Part shown: positions 20,548 to 28,959 of the stretch, piece after piece
Layout: the number at the start of each line of letters is the position of its first letter
Position numbering within the stretch: position 1 is the stretch's first letter
Notes under the pieces: generated by a model
Seen by the model: the letters and a program-made list of their open reading frames with translations, nothing else
What the model was told of the DNA's origin: nothing
The model's database searches: none
Made by a program: the position numbers and the translations under genes
Assembly (NCBI GenBank): GCA_014381755.1
Contig: JACNLB010000083.1
Coordinates: 1-61,096, forward strand
Direction of reading: 5' to 3'
DNA: 61,096 nt
DNA from: Fidelibacterota bacterium
Lineage (GTDB): Bacteria > Fidelibacterota > Marinisomatia > Marinisomatales > TCS55

Positions 20548-20916
20548 ATAATCATATACTAACCTGAATAATTCACAATCATACGCACTAACTAATGTAT
20601 GTTCATAAATAATGATGTTTAAAGGAATCATGGCACTAAATAAATATGTAAAACGTAATTATTTAATCGGTCGGTCTTACGTTTTACATATTTACGTTTT
20701 ATCGTCGTTAGTCGCACAAACATTATGATGGATTTTTCACAAAATTACAAAGCGGGTGAATTAAAGAGGCTAATAACATGTCTGTTAAAGATCGAATGGG
20801 GATAAATCCCATCTTATTGCGTTTTTTTACTCCCTGCCATAAATGACGGGGTAAGTAACAAATATTTTTACAAGAAACGGAAAATTACTTACAGTAAGCA
20901 GAATAAATTTTTCAGT
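20548..20916. other. Intergenic region between convergent genes
   Basis: A gap of 369 bp between the stops of the metalloprotease and the PD40 protein. It contains the 18-bp inverted repeat at 20641-20694 and an imperfect GC-rich hairpin near 20830-20856 (CTCCCTGCC...GACGGGG). I see no ORF with coding character, no tRNA cloverleaf and no repeat array. Confidence 0.6.
20641..20694. terminator. Perfect 18-bp inverted repeat, probable bidirectional terminator
   Basis: The arms 20641-20658 and 20677-20694 (TAAATATGTAAAACGTAA and its complement) are perfectly complementary over 18 bp and enclose an 18-nt loop containing GGTCGGTC. It lies 93 bp after the metalloprotease stop in a convergent gap. 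The plus-strand side continues CGTTTTATCG, which is only moderately T-rich. Termination is the likeliest role, and a protein-binding dyad is the alternative. Confidence 0.5.
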
Positions 20917-23874
20917 TTAAAACGGATTTACCAGCGTCAATCGTAGATAATTATTGGGAATTTCTTTATCTTTCCAAAGATTAAAATCTTGGGCTGTTCC
21001 GTAAGCAACGAGAAAACCCAATACATTTACCCGCAGTTCATAACCACCGGTGAATAGCCAATCATTTTTTTCTCCATCTGAAAACCAGGCATTTCCAAAA
21101 TCTAAAAATGCAGCAACTGATGCCTGTGGAGACCCAATTCGTGATTCAAGCGTTCCAAAAACCAGCCGATCACCCAACCGCCAGTCATTCCAGCCCCGCA
21201 AGTGAACAACCTCATCCGTACCCAAAATATTGTTGCCGCCTATATAGATTGGTGTATCATTTGTAATCGCCGGCATATCCTGGGGCGGAGGAGTATCTCC
21301 CAGCATGGTTACTGACTTTACACGGCCGAATAAAACAAACGGACTTTTTTTATGAGGCAGAAAATTGATAAAAGCATCCGTTGTAATCCGTGTATAATCA
21401 AAATCTCCGAATAAACTGGAGTTAGCATATTCTAGTTGAAAATTTAATCCATGTCCTTGTTTGGGTATCATAAAATTTTGCTTATGAGGCCTTCGATCCA
21501 AAAATGTATAGGAAAAACTAATCAATCCTTCCTTCCCGGAAACAGGCATGGGTAAATAACGGGTTGAATCCAACGTAATATATTCATCCGTTTCAGGATC
21601 AATGTCCCGGATAACAATTGCATCCCTGTCTGTGAATTTTAATCCTGCACCAAACGAATGATTGGTAGACATGCTGTTTCCAGCATTGTAAGGCAAAACT
21701 GTATTGAAAGAAAGACTGGTATTTTCTTCTAACAATCCCCATTTTGAGCGATCGTAGGATTTGGCTAAAAAATCTAATTCTGAAGCAAACGTAACGAACC
21801 ACATGGGACCACTCATTGCATTGACATATTGCAGCAGCATGCGGTGAGTACCATTTTCCGTAAGGTCAATAAGTCCAAGCCCAAAAAATATATGACGACT
21901 CATGGCATCCGCCCATTGAGTCATTCCAAGAATCTCATAACCCAATGGTAATACCAATGTTGTCATATGCTTAATTCCCAGCAAGGGTGTATAATCATGT
22001 ATTTCTACAATATGTACATCTTTCTTTGGATGTATATCCTGCAGCAACACCTCGGGAGCGGCGTTGCGCCAATCGGTGTAATGTTCTCTTAAAACAAGAT
22101 TTTTTGTCGTAATCTCACGGTGGGGGTCCACATTTACTATTCGTATCGTATCTACGTCGGGGAGTGTCGTGGCCATAATTGTACTGTCTACAGGTGACCA
22201 TTGGGCTGCCCAAACAGCATCGCCAACATCGGACACTTGTTTTGATTCGCCGGTAGCTACATCCACTGTATGAATATTGGGCGTAGAACCGGCGTGAGAC
22301 GTATAGGAAACAAAATCACCACCGGGATGCCAGACGGGATTATAGTCCGCTGCAGGATGGACTGTCAATCTGCGAACGTCTCCGCTAGCCAAGTCCAGAA
22401 TGTGTAAATCCAGGTTAGCTTGCTGATCTGCCATGGCAAAAACGATTGAATTCCCATCAGGAGAAAAGTGGGGATTAATAATCTGGGTGTCATAATCGTA
22501 TTGAGTAATCTGCTGCTTTTCCGTTCCGTCTGCCTTCATTAATAATAAATTTGCTACACTGTTTTCATGGGTCACATATACAATTTGATTTCCATCAGGA
22601 GACCAATCCGGATACGTTGCCCGTGCAGATTTAGTAAGCCAAACGGTTTTTTCAGAATCCAAATCATATACCTTAATGTCATTAACCATGGATTGGTTTT
22701 TTCCAAAATGGTATTTAGCATACGCCAGTTTTCGGCCGTCCGGTGACCAATTCATGTATTTATGAAACTTTCCATAATCCACTTCATCTTTATCCCAAAT
22801 GACAATGGGTTTAGGCTTTTTCTTTTTCTTCTCTTCTTTTTTATCCTTGCCAAATAATTTCGCAAAAAACCCAGGTTTTTTTCCTTCATCCTTATCCTTC
22901 AATAAGGCTTCTTGCCTTTCTTCCCGTTTTTCACGCTCCTTGGTCGTATCGCGTTGCAAAACATATAAAGACATATCACGTTGGTCTTTATTGTCAATTC
23001 CTGCCATGGCAATCTGGGTACTATCACTGAAAAATGAAAAACCAAGAATTTTCTTCATTGGCAGTGTCACTACTTTACCAATTTCTTCGATAGCTTCTTT
23101 CTGTGCTCTGTAGCCATAATAATACGTATTCATGTGCCGACGCCAGTCTTCGTTGAACTGCTCAACTGTAATACCCGTGTGTTTTTTAAATGCTTCGTCA
23201 AACATGAATAAACCCATTCCATTGCGTTCGGATAAAGTATTGACGATAGTTGAGTCGCCAAACCTGTCTGACCAGTACAGCAGTTTGGAATAACCGTCAT
23301 GATGGGGATCCATTTCATCCATCTTATTTTTTAATACATGAAATTTGTGGCTGATGTCTGCACGATATGGCCGCCAATGTTCTGTTTCATATTCAGCAAG
23401 GCCTTCCACGACCCAGCCGGGTATTTGTGATATTAAAAATGACCAAGGTTCCGGCAGCCATGTTTTAACTCTATGAAAAAAGACGATGTGCTGCAGTTCG
23501 TGTGATAGAACCTGATACAGCCATTTTTCATCTTCCAGCCAGATAGCAGCATCGTTCTGATCCACCCAAATAAAGGTCGTATATGTCCATAAGGCGAAAC
23601 CATTCATGATTTCATCTTCGGTTGTAAAAATGATATCAATTGTGGGAATATCCTCCAAGTCCATTTGTTTTAACAGAGTCGAACGAACTTGTTCAGCCAT
23701 GGAAGCACCTTCCCTGGCAATGTCTTCGATTCCCTGATGGTGATGGATACGAAAATGTTCTGTTTCGATCGTAGTCCATTCCAGTTCACCGTGGGTTCTG
23801 CCGGTCCACTGCCATGTTTGTGCCCAACCAATGGATAAGATAAGAAGTAATGCTATTCGGTGTATAATTTTCAT
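20917..23874 (-). CDS. Peptidase-MA-like / PD40 beta-propeller / outer-membrane barrel fusion
   Basis: A 985-residue exported protein built of three parts. Residues about 30-260 form a gluzincin-like domain with 'HELQH' at 125-129 and a downstream Glu in 'VVEGLAEYETEHW', so a zinc site is plausible. A TolB/PD40 propeller follows, with repeats such as 'WSPDGRKLAYAKY', 'WSPDGNQIVYVT' and 'FSPDGNSIVFAM', interrupted by a Lys-rich insert ('KKEEKKKKKPKP', about 350). The last ~350 residues contain barrel-like strands ending 'NNYLRLTLVNPF', with a terminal Phe typical of BAM substrates. It likely sits in the outer membrane with the propeller and protease domains in the periplasm. Its substrate is unknown. 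Confidence 0.85.
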   Translation of the reverse strand: MKIIHRIALLLILSIGWAQTWQWTGRTHGELEWTTIETEHFRIHHHQGIEDIAREGASMAEQVRSTLLKQMDLEDIPTIDIIFTTEDEIMNGFALWTYTTFIWVDQNDAAIWLEDEKWLYQVLSHELQHIVFFHRVKTWLPEPWSFLISQIPGWVVEGLAEYETEHWRPYRADISHKFHVLKNKMDEMDPHHDGYSKLLYWSDRFGDSTIVNTLSERNGMGLFMFDEAFKKHTGITVEQFNEDWRRHMNTYYYGYRAQKEAIEEIGKVVTLPMKKILGFSFFSDSTQIAMAGIDNKDQRDMSLYVLQRDTTKEREKREERQEALLKDKDEGKKPGFFAKLFGKDKKEEKKKKKPKPIVIWDKDEVDYGKFHKYMNWSPDGRKLAYAKYHFGKNQSMVNDIKVYDLDSEKTVWLTKSARATYPDWSPDGNQIVYVTHENSVANLLLMKADGTEKQQITQYDYDTQIINPHFSPDGNSIVFAMADQQANLDLHILDLASGDVRRLTVHPAADYNPVWHPGGDFVSYTSHAGSTPNIHTVDVATGESKQVSDVGDAVWAAQWSPVDSTIMATTLPDVDTIRIVNVDPHREITTKNLVLREHYTDWRNAAPEVLLQDIHPKKDVHIVEIHDYTPLLGIKHMTTLVLPLGYEILGMTQWADAMSRHIFFGLGLIDLTENGTHRMLLQYVNAMSGPMWFVTFASELDFLAKSYDRSKWGLLEENTSLSFNTVLPYNAGNSMSTNHSFGAGLKFTDRDAIVIRDIDPETDEYITLDSTRYLPMPVSGKEGLISFSYTFLDRRPHKQNFMIPKQGHGLNFQLEYANSSLFGDFDYTRITTDAFINFLPHKKSPFVLFGRVKSVTMLGDTPPPQDMPAITNDTPIYIGGNNILGTDEVVHLRGWNDWRLGDRLVFGTLESRIGSPQASVAAFLDFGNAWFSDGEKNDWLFTGGYELRVNVLGFLVAYGTAQDFNLWKDKEIPNNYLRLTLVNPF

Positions 23875-24004
23875 TTATTGAAATTCCTTTTTTCGATGAT
23901 TCAGTTTAGGACAAAGATGAAAAAGTTAAGTTGTCAAAAATTGTAAAACGTGATTTTTGTTCCATTGATTGTTTGGTAACGATCATAAACAAATTGACTT
24001 TATA

Positions 24005-24622
24005 TCATGTGTATAATTTAATTCCATTTTCAGCAAGTTCTATTAATGTGCTTTCATGATTATTGTAGAGAATTGTTTTAAACCCCCGTTTCTGCGCCTG
24101 TTCAATATTTACTTCCACATCGTCTATGAATAATGATTCTTCCGGCATAGCACCGGCCAATTTTAATGCTTTTAAATAAATATTTTCATCCGGCTTCCTG
24201 CAGCCTAGGTCAAAGGAATAAAATGCCCGAGTAACATTATTTTGAAAACTAAATCGACTTGCTACTTCATACTTAATGTGTCGGGGATTTGTATTAGATA
24301 GCAGAAAAACATTATACAATTGTTTTAAGATTGGAAGTAGCTTTACTGTTTCTGTTTCTGCCACAATCAATTTATTCCAGCCTCGCCAGAAATCATTTTC
24401 TTTCAAACAATTTGGTTGGGGAAGAGCATCTTTCACAGCTCGAAAAAAATCATGATCGGTTAACTTACCAATTTCGTATTGATCATGAACTTCATGGGGG
24501 AAATTGTCTTTAATAACATCAATTGACAAATCTGTACAGTCGCTCCAATATTGTAATGCACGCACATGGTCGATCTCCAGCAATACACCGCCGATGTCAA
24601 AGAAAATGTGTTTAATTACCAC
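24005..24622 (-). CDS. HAD-superfamily hydrolase (YihX-like)
   Basis: A 205-residue cytoplasmic HAD phosphatase with helical cap. It starts with GTG overlapping the glycosylase stop. Motif I is 'FFDIGGVLLEID': the nucleophile Asp is present, while the +2 acid/base position is Gly, as in the YihX-type 'DLGNV' proteins. Motif II is 'VFLLSNTN', the lysine of motif III is in 'GCRKPDENIY', and motif IV is 'LFIDDVEVNIEQA'. Sugar-phosphate or nucleotide monophosphatase activity is typical of relatives. It ends the three-gene run with alkA-like and methyltransferase genes. Confidence 0.88.
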   Translation of the reverse strand: MVIKHIFFDIGGVLLEIDHVRALQYWSDCTDLSIDVIKDNFPHEVHDQYEIGKLTDHDFFRAVKDALPQPNCLKENDFWRGWNKLIVAETETVKLLPILKQLYNVFLLSNTNPRHIKYEVASRFSFQNNVTRAFYSFDLGCRKPDENIYLKALKLAGAMPEESLFIDDVEVNIEQAQKRGFKTILYNNHESTLIELAENGIKLYT

Positions 24623-25227
24623 TCAAAAGGCCCCTCCACTAAACGCCACAAATACCAGGATGCCAGTGTCCGATAGGGTCGCCACGGTTTTGCTGTTTTG
24701 GTCATGAAATCAGCATCGGGTAATTCATCCAGTCCACAGAATAACTGCAACCCTTTTCGGATGCCCAAATCAGTTACCGGAAATATATCAGGGCGATATA
24801 ATGTGAACATCAAAAACATTTCCGCAGTCCAAGGACCCACACCTTTAATGGATGTTAGTTTTTCAATGATTTCTTCATCCTTCAAAGTATCTATATTTTG
24901 AGTCACAGTTTGTGAATCAAAAGCCGTTGCAATATTATGTATATATGCTGCTTTCTGATTTGATAAACCAACTGCACGAAGTTGATCATGTGTTTTAGTA
25001 AGGACGTCTTGTGGGGATGGATATTTATCCCCAGGAAACAAATCTTTAAACCGATTATAGATGGTAAATGCCGCTTTTCCACTCAACTGTTGATAAACAA
25101 TGGCGCGAACCAAAGCTTCAAAATAATTTGATTCCTTTCGAAATTCCGGTTTTTCAAATTTATCAATCAGGCGAGCCATTTTTACATCAGCATCCCGTAA
25201 ATAAATTAGTCCTTTTTTAATGTTCAT
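24616..25227 (-). CDS. DNA-3-methyladenine glycosylase II (AlkA-like)
   Basis: Base-excision repair glycosylase of the HhH-GPD superfamily, 203 residues from the ATG at 25227, which gives an ATGA overlap with the methyltransferase (the track's 25236 start is three codons earlier). The helix-hairpin-helix is 'LTSIKGVGPWTAEMFLMF' and the catalytic Asp follows in 'PVTDLGIRKGL', as in AlkA. 'EALVRAIVYQQLSGKAA' is the conserved N-terminal helix. It lacks the N-terminal AlkA domain, like the shorter bacterial/yeast MAG forms, and has no iron-sulfur cysteines. Its role is removal of alkylated bases. Confidence 0.92.
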   Translation of the reverse strand: MNIKKGLIYLRDADVKMARLIDKFEKPEFRKESNYFEALVRAIVYQQLSGKAAFTIYNRFKDLFPGDKYPSPQDVLTKTHDQLRAVGLSNQKAAYIHNIATAFDSQTVTQNIDTLKDEEIIEKLTSIKGVGPWTAEMFLMFTLYRPDIFPVTDLGIRKGLQLFCGLDELPDADFMTKTAKPWRPYRTLASWYLWRLVEGPFEW

Positions 25228-25964
25228 TTTCCGCACGTATAAATTTGCAACTGACTTTCCGGACCCAAAGGTGTTTTTTCATAATCTCCGTATTTTTCCT
25301 TAATCTTTAGACCCGCATCCATTAACAGCCGATCCATTGTATCAGGGAAAATCATATGCATATCAAATGTGAATACTTCAGGTTCATCTTTGCCCTCATA
25401 ATTGAAAAACCAGTTAATGTGATTTATCTGTGATTCAGTATGATAATCATTTGTTTCGCTCACAATACAATTCATACCATCTGGTGTATCAAATTCCATT
25501 ACATAATATTTTTGCTTGTCACGATACAGAAAAAGAGGGTCAGGAATGAAAGTATCAATTAAAAATGTTCCATCATCTGTTAAATGCTTTTTGATACACT
25601 TGAAAAATGATAGCACATCTTTTTCATTCATTAAATGGAAAATGGAATTAAAGCCAATAAAAATGAAATTGAATTTTTGATCAAGATCAAAGCTCCTCAT
25701 GTCTCCTTCCAATACTGTTGCTTTGTCTCCAAATGATTCTAACTTATTTTTTGCGCATTTAACAAATGATGAACTGGACTCAATCCCGGTGTAATTATGG
25801 CTTTGGTTCAATAGAGGTAATGCCAAGCGTCCCGTTCCTGAACCAAGTTCAAGCACAGGACTACCATATTCATTGGCTGCATTGGTAATAAATTCTATAT
25901 CATTTGTTTTCCAAGTGTGTGCCGCATCGTATAGATCTGGATCAGAATAAATATCTTTAATCAA
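25224..25964 (-). CDS. SAM-dependent methyltransferase, class I
   Basis: Cytoplasmic Rossmann-fold methyltransferase of 246 residues. The SAM site is 'VLELGSGTGRLALPL', the following acid is in 'YTGIESS', and motif II is 'FNFIFIGFNSIFHL'. 'YDAAHTWKTNDIEF' at the N-terminus resembles small-molecule methyltransferases of the Methyltransf_25 type. The substrate cannot be inferred. It is the first gene of a coupled run with an AlkA-like glycosylase and a HAD hydrolase. Upstream is a 339-bp gap with palindromic elements. Confidence 0.82.
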   Translation of the reverse strand: MIKDIYSDPDLYDAAHTWKTNDIEFITNAANEYGSPVLELGSGTGRLALPLLNQSHNYTGIESSSSFVKCAKNKLESFGDKATVLEGDMRSFDLDQKFNFIFIGFNSIFHLMNEKDVLSFFKCIKKHLTDDGTFLIDTFIPDPLFLYRDKQKYYVMEFDTPDGMNCIVSETNDYHTESQINHINWFFNYEGKDEPEVFTFDMHMIFPDTMDRLLMDAGLKIKEKYGDYEKTPLGPESQLQIYTCGK

Positions 25965-26110
25965 AATTGATTTCTTTGTTTTTTATTCATATAACTAATT
26001 GATGGTTCTACTACTTAATACTTTAAGCATATTTTTCTGATTTACCCTGTTCTTTTATTTTGTCGCCTTGGGAAATTTTATCTAATAAATCAAGGTGGAG
26101 TAAAGGATTA

Positions 26111-26174
26111 GAATGATTTAGTGTCTGAATACCCGTCCGCCCACTGGCGGATCGGGGATGAGTTTAAATCATTC
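26111..26174. repeat. Composite palindromic element (REP/MITE-like)
   Basis: Outer arms GAATGATTTA (26111-26120) and TAAATCATTC (26165-26174) are exact complements. Between them CCCG-CCGCC (26132-26141) faces GGCGG-CGGG (26146-26156) around a CACT loop, with a short unpaired break. The two nested stems would form a long hairpin on either strand. It looks like a dispersed intergenic repeat unit or an unusual terminator. A single copy is visible in this window. Confidence 0.5.
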
Positions 26175-26231
26175 CCTGAACGACACCGCAGATAGATAAA
26201 TTTTCCACAGCGACTGTTTCTTTTGCAGCTG

Positions 26232-26252
26232 TTTTCTTTGCGTCAAAGAAAA
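26232..26252. repeat. 9-bp perfect inverted repeat
   Basis: TTTTCTTTG (26232-26240) and CAAAGAAAA (26244-26252) flank a CGT spacer. It lies 52 bp downstream of the aminopeptidase stop when read on the minus strand, where the stem ends in AAAA/TTTT arms. It may be part of that gene's terminator or of the neighbouring palindromic element. Confidence 0.4.
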
Positions 26253-26303
26253 GAGCGAAACTTCATTATAAGATTAGTATTTAGACTTTCTTTCATTAAA
26301 TCG

Positions 26304-27386
26304 TTAGGTAAGCACCACCAATTCCTTGGTGGTTTTATTCAACACTTCACAGCTGTCTTCATGAATAATTACATCATCTTCAATTCGAACACCGCCCCAG
26401 CCTGCTAAATATATTCCCGGCTCAATCGTGACTACATTATTCGCTTCTAGCGTTTGGGTGCTCAATTGACTCAATCGTGGTTCGGTATGAATCTCTAAAC
26501 CCAATCCGTGTCCTGTGCCATGATTGAAATATTCTCCATAACCACATTCAGTAATATAATCCCGTGTAATACTATCTACCTCTTTGCAAGTCATTCCCGC
26601 TTTGGCTGAGTCACATCCTGCCTGCTGCGCTTCCTTAACAGCATTATAAATTTCACGATGCTTATCTGTTGCTTCACCTACGACAGGCGTCCGGGTCATA
26701 TCGGCATGGTAACCGGCAATTTTAGCTGCTGCATCGATAACAATAAAATCCCCTTTTTCAAATGGCCTGTCTCCCGGCACCGCATGGGGCAATGCGCTAT
26801 TCGGACCGCCGGCAACAATGGGAGAATACGCCTCGCCATTGCTTTCCTGGCGATAGCGAGTGACCAGTTGAATTGCCACTTCTTTTTCAGTGGTGCCAAT
26901 TTTAAGCATAGGTAAAATTTCTTCATAAATTGCATCGGTAATTTCTACAGCGGTTCGAATTGCGTCAAGCTCTGATTGATCTTTTACTGCTTGTAGATTT
27001 TCCATGAGCATTGTAGTAGATTCCCAATTAACATTAGAAAACGTGTCCTGCATGGCTTTGAATTGACTAACGCTAGTATGATCACCTTCAAATCCTAACT
27101 TTAAGTTGTTTTGTATCAAGTTATTATTTTTGATTATGGAAAGATGCGTACCAAAATCAATGAACCGCTCCAAACTCTTAACTTGATCTTTAGACTGAAC
27201 ATCATAACGGCCATCAGAAATAAAGTATGATCCGTCAGTCGTAATGAGACATGAAGCAGCAGAGCCGGTAAACCCACAAAGATAACGGATGCTGGTCAGG
27301 TTTGTAAGCAGGATGCCATCCACACCCATTTCAGCCAGTTTATTTTTTAAATTATCTTGCCGTTTGGCAAATATGTGTTCACTCAT
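26304..27386 (-). CDS. M24 Xaa-Pro aminopeptidase/dipeptidase
   Basis: Cytoplasmic 'pita-bread' metallopeptidase, 360 residues, normal for the short PepP/PepQ-like forms. The N-terminal creatinase-like domain includes 'NLTSIRYLCGFTGSAA'. All five metal ligands are recognisable: Asp in 'VIDAAAKI' and 'HADMTRT', His in 'NHGTGHGLGLEIH', Glu in 'TIEPGIYL' and Glu in 'VRIEDDVII'. It would remove N-terminal residues preceding proline, or cleave X-Pro dipeptides. The ATG is one base after the TAG of the TPR gene, so it is in the same operon. Confidence 0.95.
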   Translation of the reverse strand: MSEHIFAKRQDNLKNKLAEMGVDGILLTNLTSIRYLCGFTGSAASCLITTDGSYFISDGRYDVQSKDQVKSLERFIDFGTHLSIIKNNNLIQNNLKLGFEGDHTSVSQFKAMQDTFSNVNWESTTMLMENLQAVKDQSELDAIRTAVEITDAIYEEILPMLKIGTTEKEVAIQLVTRYRQESNGEAYSPIVAGGPNSALPHAVPGDRPFEKGDFIVIDAAAKIAGYHADMTRTPVVGEATDKHREIYNAVKEAQQAGCDSAKAGMTCKEVDSITRDYITECGYGEYFNHGTGHGLGLEIHTEPRLSQLSTQTLEANNVVTIEPGIYLAGWGGVRIEDDVIIHEDSCEVLNKTTKELVVLT

Positions 27387-27387
27387 G

Positions 27388-28023
27388 CTATTCTTTTAAC
27401 AATTCTAAAATATCTTGTTTTTCACTATTAACACGTTTCTTATCCGATCCCTTTTTCTCCAATATATTCAAGACAGTTAACGCTTGATGGTGAAGACCTT
27501 GATTGCGCAAAACAGCAACCATTGTAAATGTTGCCAGTCTGGGGCTTATTTCTATACTATCAAATTGTTTTTGAGGATGTACTTTTTTAACCTTTTTCTT
27601 TTTTGTTCTTTGGAGTGGTTTTTTTGCTGTTTTGTTCTCCACCCAATCATGGGCCGTTTTGTTACTCGGATCCCACTTCAATACTTGTTGCCATGTTTTA
27701 AGAAGGATGGTATCCGAACGTTCTAATTCAGTTTGTAATTCAGCCAAATTTGTAGCCGCCAGAAAATGTATTGTACCATTTTTTAACACAGATTTAAAGG
27801 ATTGTTCAGCTTTCTTGAGTTCCCCATCCCTACGATCCGTTTTACCCAGTATAAAGAGACCGTCAGCATTCTCTGGATGGTATTCTAAACCAATTTGACA
27901 GACTTTTCTAGCACGATTCAAGTCGCCGTCTTTTAAATAATGCTCTGCCAGGACAGAAAATAAATGAGTCTCAAAATTATCAGCAAAATGAAGCTCCATG
28001 GCTGTGCGGCTGGACAAGTCCAT
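27388..28023 (-). CDS. Tetratricopeptide-repeat protein
   Basis: A 211-residue cytoplasmic protein. I use the ATG at 28023, two bases after the upstream TAA, rather than the track's 28050, which overlaps the B12-binding gene. TPR-like helical pairs are visible in 'LAEHYLKDGDLNRARKVCQIGLEYHPENADGLFILG' and 'GELKKAEQSFKSVLKN'. A lysine-rich stretch ('KKPLQRTKKKKVKKVHP', about 140-160) precedes a C-terminal segment 'HHQALTVLNILEKKGSDKKR' that is also TPR-like. It probably acts as an adaptor, and the basic linker could bind nucleic acid or membrane. Function is unknown. Confidence 0.75.
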   Translation of the reverse strand: MDLSSRTAMELHFADNFETHLFSVLAEHYLKDGDLNRARKVCQIGLEYHPENADGLFILGKTDRRDGELKKAEQSFKSVLKNGTIHFLAATNLAELQTELERSDTILLKTWQQVLKWDPSNKTAHDWVENKTAKKPLQRTKKKKVKKVHPQKQFDSIEISPRLATFTMVAVLRNQGLHHQALTVLNILEKKGSDKKRVNSEKQDILELLKE

Positions 28024-28025
28024 GT

Positions 28026-28430
28026 TTAACGGCGATTGGTCTGCACCCAATCTTCAATATAATCGATTGTGTCCTGAACAGGTGTCCCGGGGCCAAATAA
28101 TTTACCTACTCCCACACTGGCCAAAGCTGCCATATCTTTTTCAGGAATAATGCCTCCTCCGGTAAGCAGAACATCATCCAACCCTTTGTGCTTCATTAAT
28201 TCCATCACTTTAGTAAAGATAGTCATATGAGCATTATTCAGGCTGGATAGGGCAATAACATCTGCATCTTCCTGTAGGGCTGCGGAGACGATCATTTCCG
28301 GAGTCTGGCGGAGACCAAGGTAAATCACTTCCATACCGGCATCTCTATAAGCAGACGCCAAAACCTTGATTCCTCGATCATGGCCATCAAGCCCGGGTTT
28401 TGCCATTAATATTCTTATTTTTCGTTCCAT
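28026..28430 (-). CDS. Stand-alone B12-binding subunit, methylmalonyl-CoA mutase C-terminal type
   Basis: A 134-residue cobalamin-binding domain. The lower-ligand motif DXHXXG is present ('GLDGHDRG'), as are 'SSLNNAH' and '[12 protein letters not shown]', the segments that cradle the nucleotide tail. The whole protein aligns by eye with the C-terminal domain of methylmalonyl-CoA mutase, as in small subunits of split isobutyryl-CoA or methylmalonyl-CoA mutases. The large catalytic subunit is not in the window and must be encoded elsewhere. It is followed 2 bp later by the TPR gene and seems to head that operon. Confidence 0.92.
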   Translation of the reverse strand: MERKIRILMAKPGLDGHDRGIKVLASAYRDAGMEVIYLGLRQTPEMIVSAALQEDADVIALSSLNNAHMTIFTKVMELMKHKGLDDVLLTGGGIIPEKDMAALASVGVGKLFGPGTPVQDTIDYIEDWVQTNRR

Positions 28431-28515
28431 AGTCTTTAACTCGATATATTGAAAATTACGACTCTATTGGTGTTGGTTTCAGCCAAATTCCGATATTGCA
28501 TTTTTCTAAAAATGA

Positions 28516-28959
28516 TTATTTTTTGCTATCCAATACAATCGTAACAGGTCCATAGTTTTGGATATTTACTTTCATCATGGCACCAAATTCTCCTGATTGG
28601 ATCGGAACACCTTTATTTTCCAATTTCCTCATAAAATCTTCATATAATGCTTTGCCTTTTTCCGGCGGTGCTGCATGAATAAAACTCGGCCGGCGGCCTT
28701 TTTGTGTATCCGCGCATAATGTAAACTGGCTTACCACCAACGCTGATCCATTTACATCTTTGATTGATAAATTCATTTTTTCATTTTCATCATTGAAAAT
28801 TCGCAAGGCGAAAATTTTATTTACCAAATAATCCGTATCGTTCTTATCATCATCACCCATGACACCCAAGAGGATAACAAGCCCCTGATCTATTTGACCG
28901 ACAACATTATCATCAATCGTTACGTTACCGGTTGTTACCCGTTGTAAAACAGCGATCAA
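28516..28959 (-). CDS. dtd: D-aminoacyl-tRNA deacylase
   Basis: Proofreading enzyme that hydrolyses D-aminoacyl-tRNAs, 147 residues, full length. Signature elements are the N-terminal 'MIAVLQRV', the 'SQFTLCADTQKGRRPSF' motif containing the active-site threonine region, and 'GEFGAMMKVNIQNYGPVTI', which here carries Met where many enzymes have the Gly-cisPro dipeptide context ('GxFGAxMxVxLxNDGPVT'). Its start overlaps the dnaE stop by 4 nt (ATGA), so it is the last gene of the prfA-dnaE chain. Confidence 0.95.
   Translation of the reverse strand: MIAVLQRVTTGNVTIDDNVVGQIDQGLVILLGVMGDDDKNDTDYLVNKIFALRIFNDENEKMNLSIKDVNGSALVVSQFTLCADTQKGRRPSFIHAAPPEKGKALYEDFMRKLENKGVPIQSGEFGAMMKVNIQNYGPVTIVLDSKK

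Larger units (their letters stand above)
25965..26303. other. Non-coding gap with two palindromic elements
   Basis: A gap of 339 bp between the methyltransferase start and the aminopeptidase stop, on the same strand. It contains the composite palindrome 26111-26174 and the inverted repeat 26232-26252. The GC-rich core stands out against the AT-rich surroundings. The ORF called at 26223 has no coding character and is not annotated. Confidence 0.55.

Noticed and set aside
20830-20860. CTCCCTGCC...GACGGGG hairpin as terminator of the 985-residue gene
   Set aside because: On the minus strand it is followed by A residues rather than T, and the stem has mismatches.
23935-23960. TGTAAAACGT resembling one arm of the 20641 inverted repeat
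   Set aside because: Similar short strings also occur inside coding regions (for example near 1827 and 34980), so it is probably chance in AT-rich DNA.
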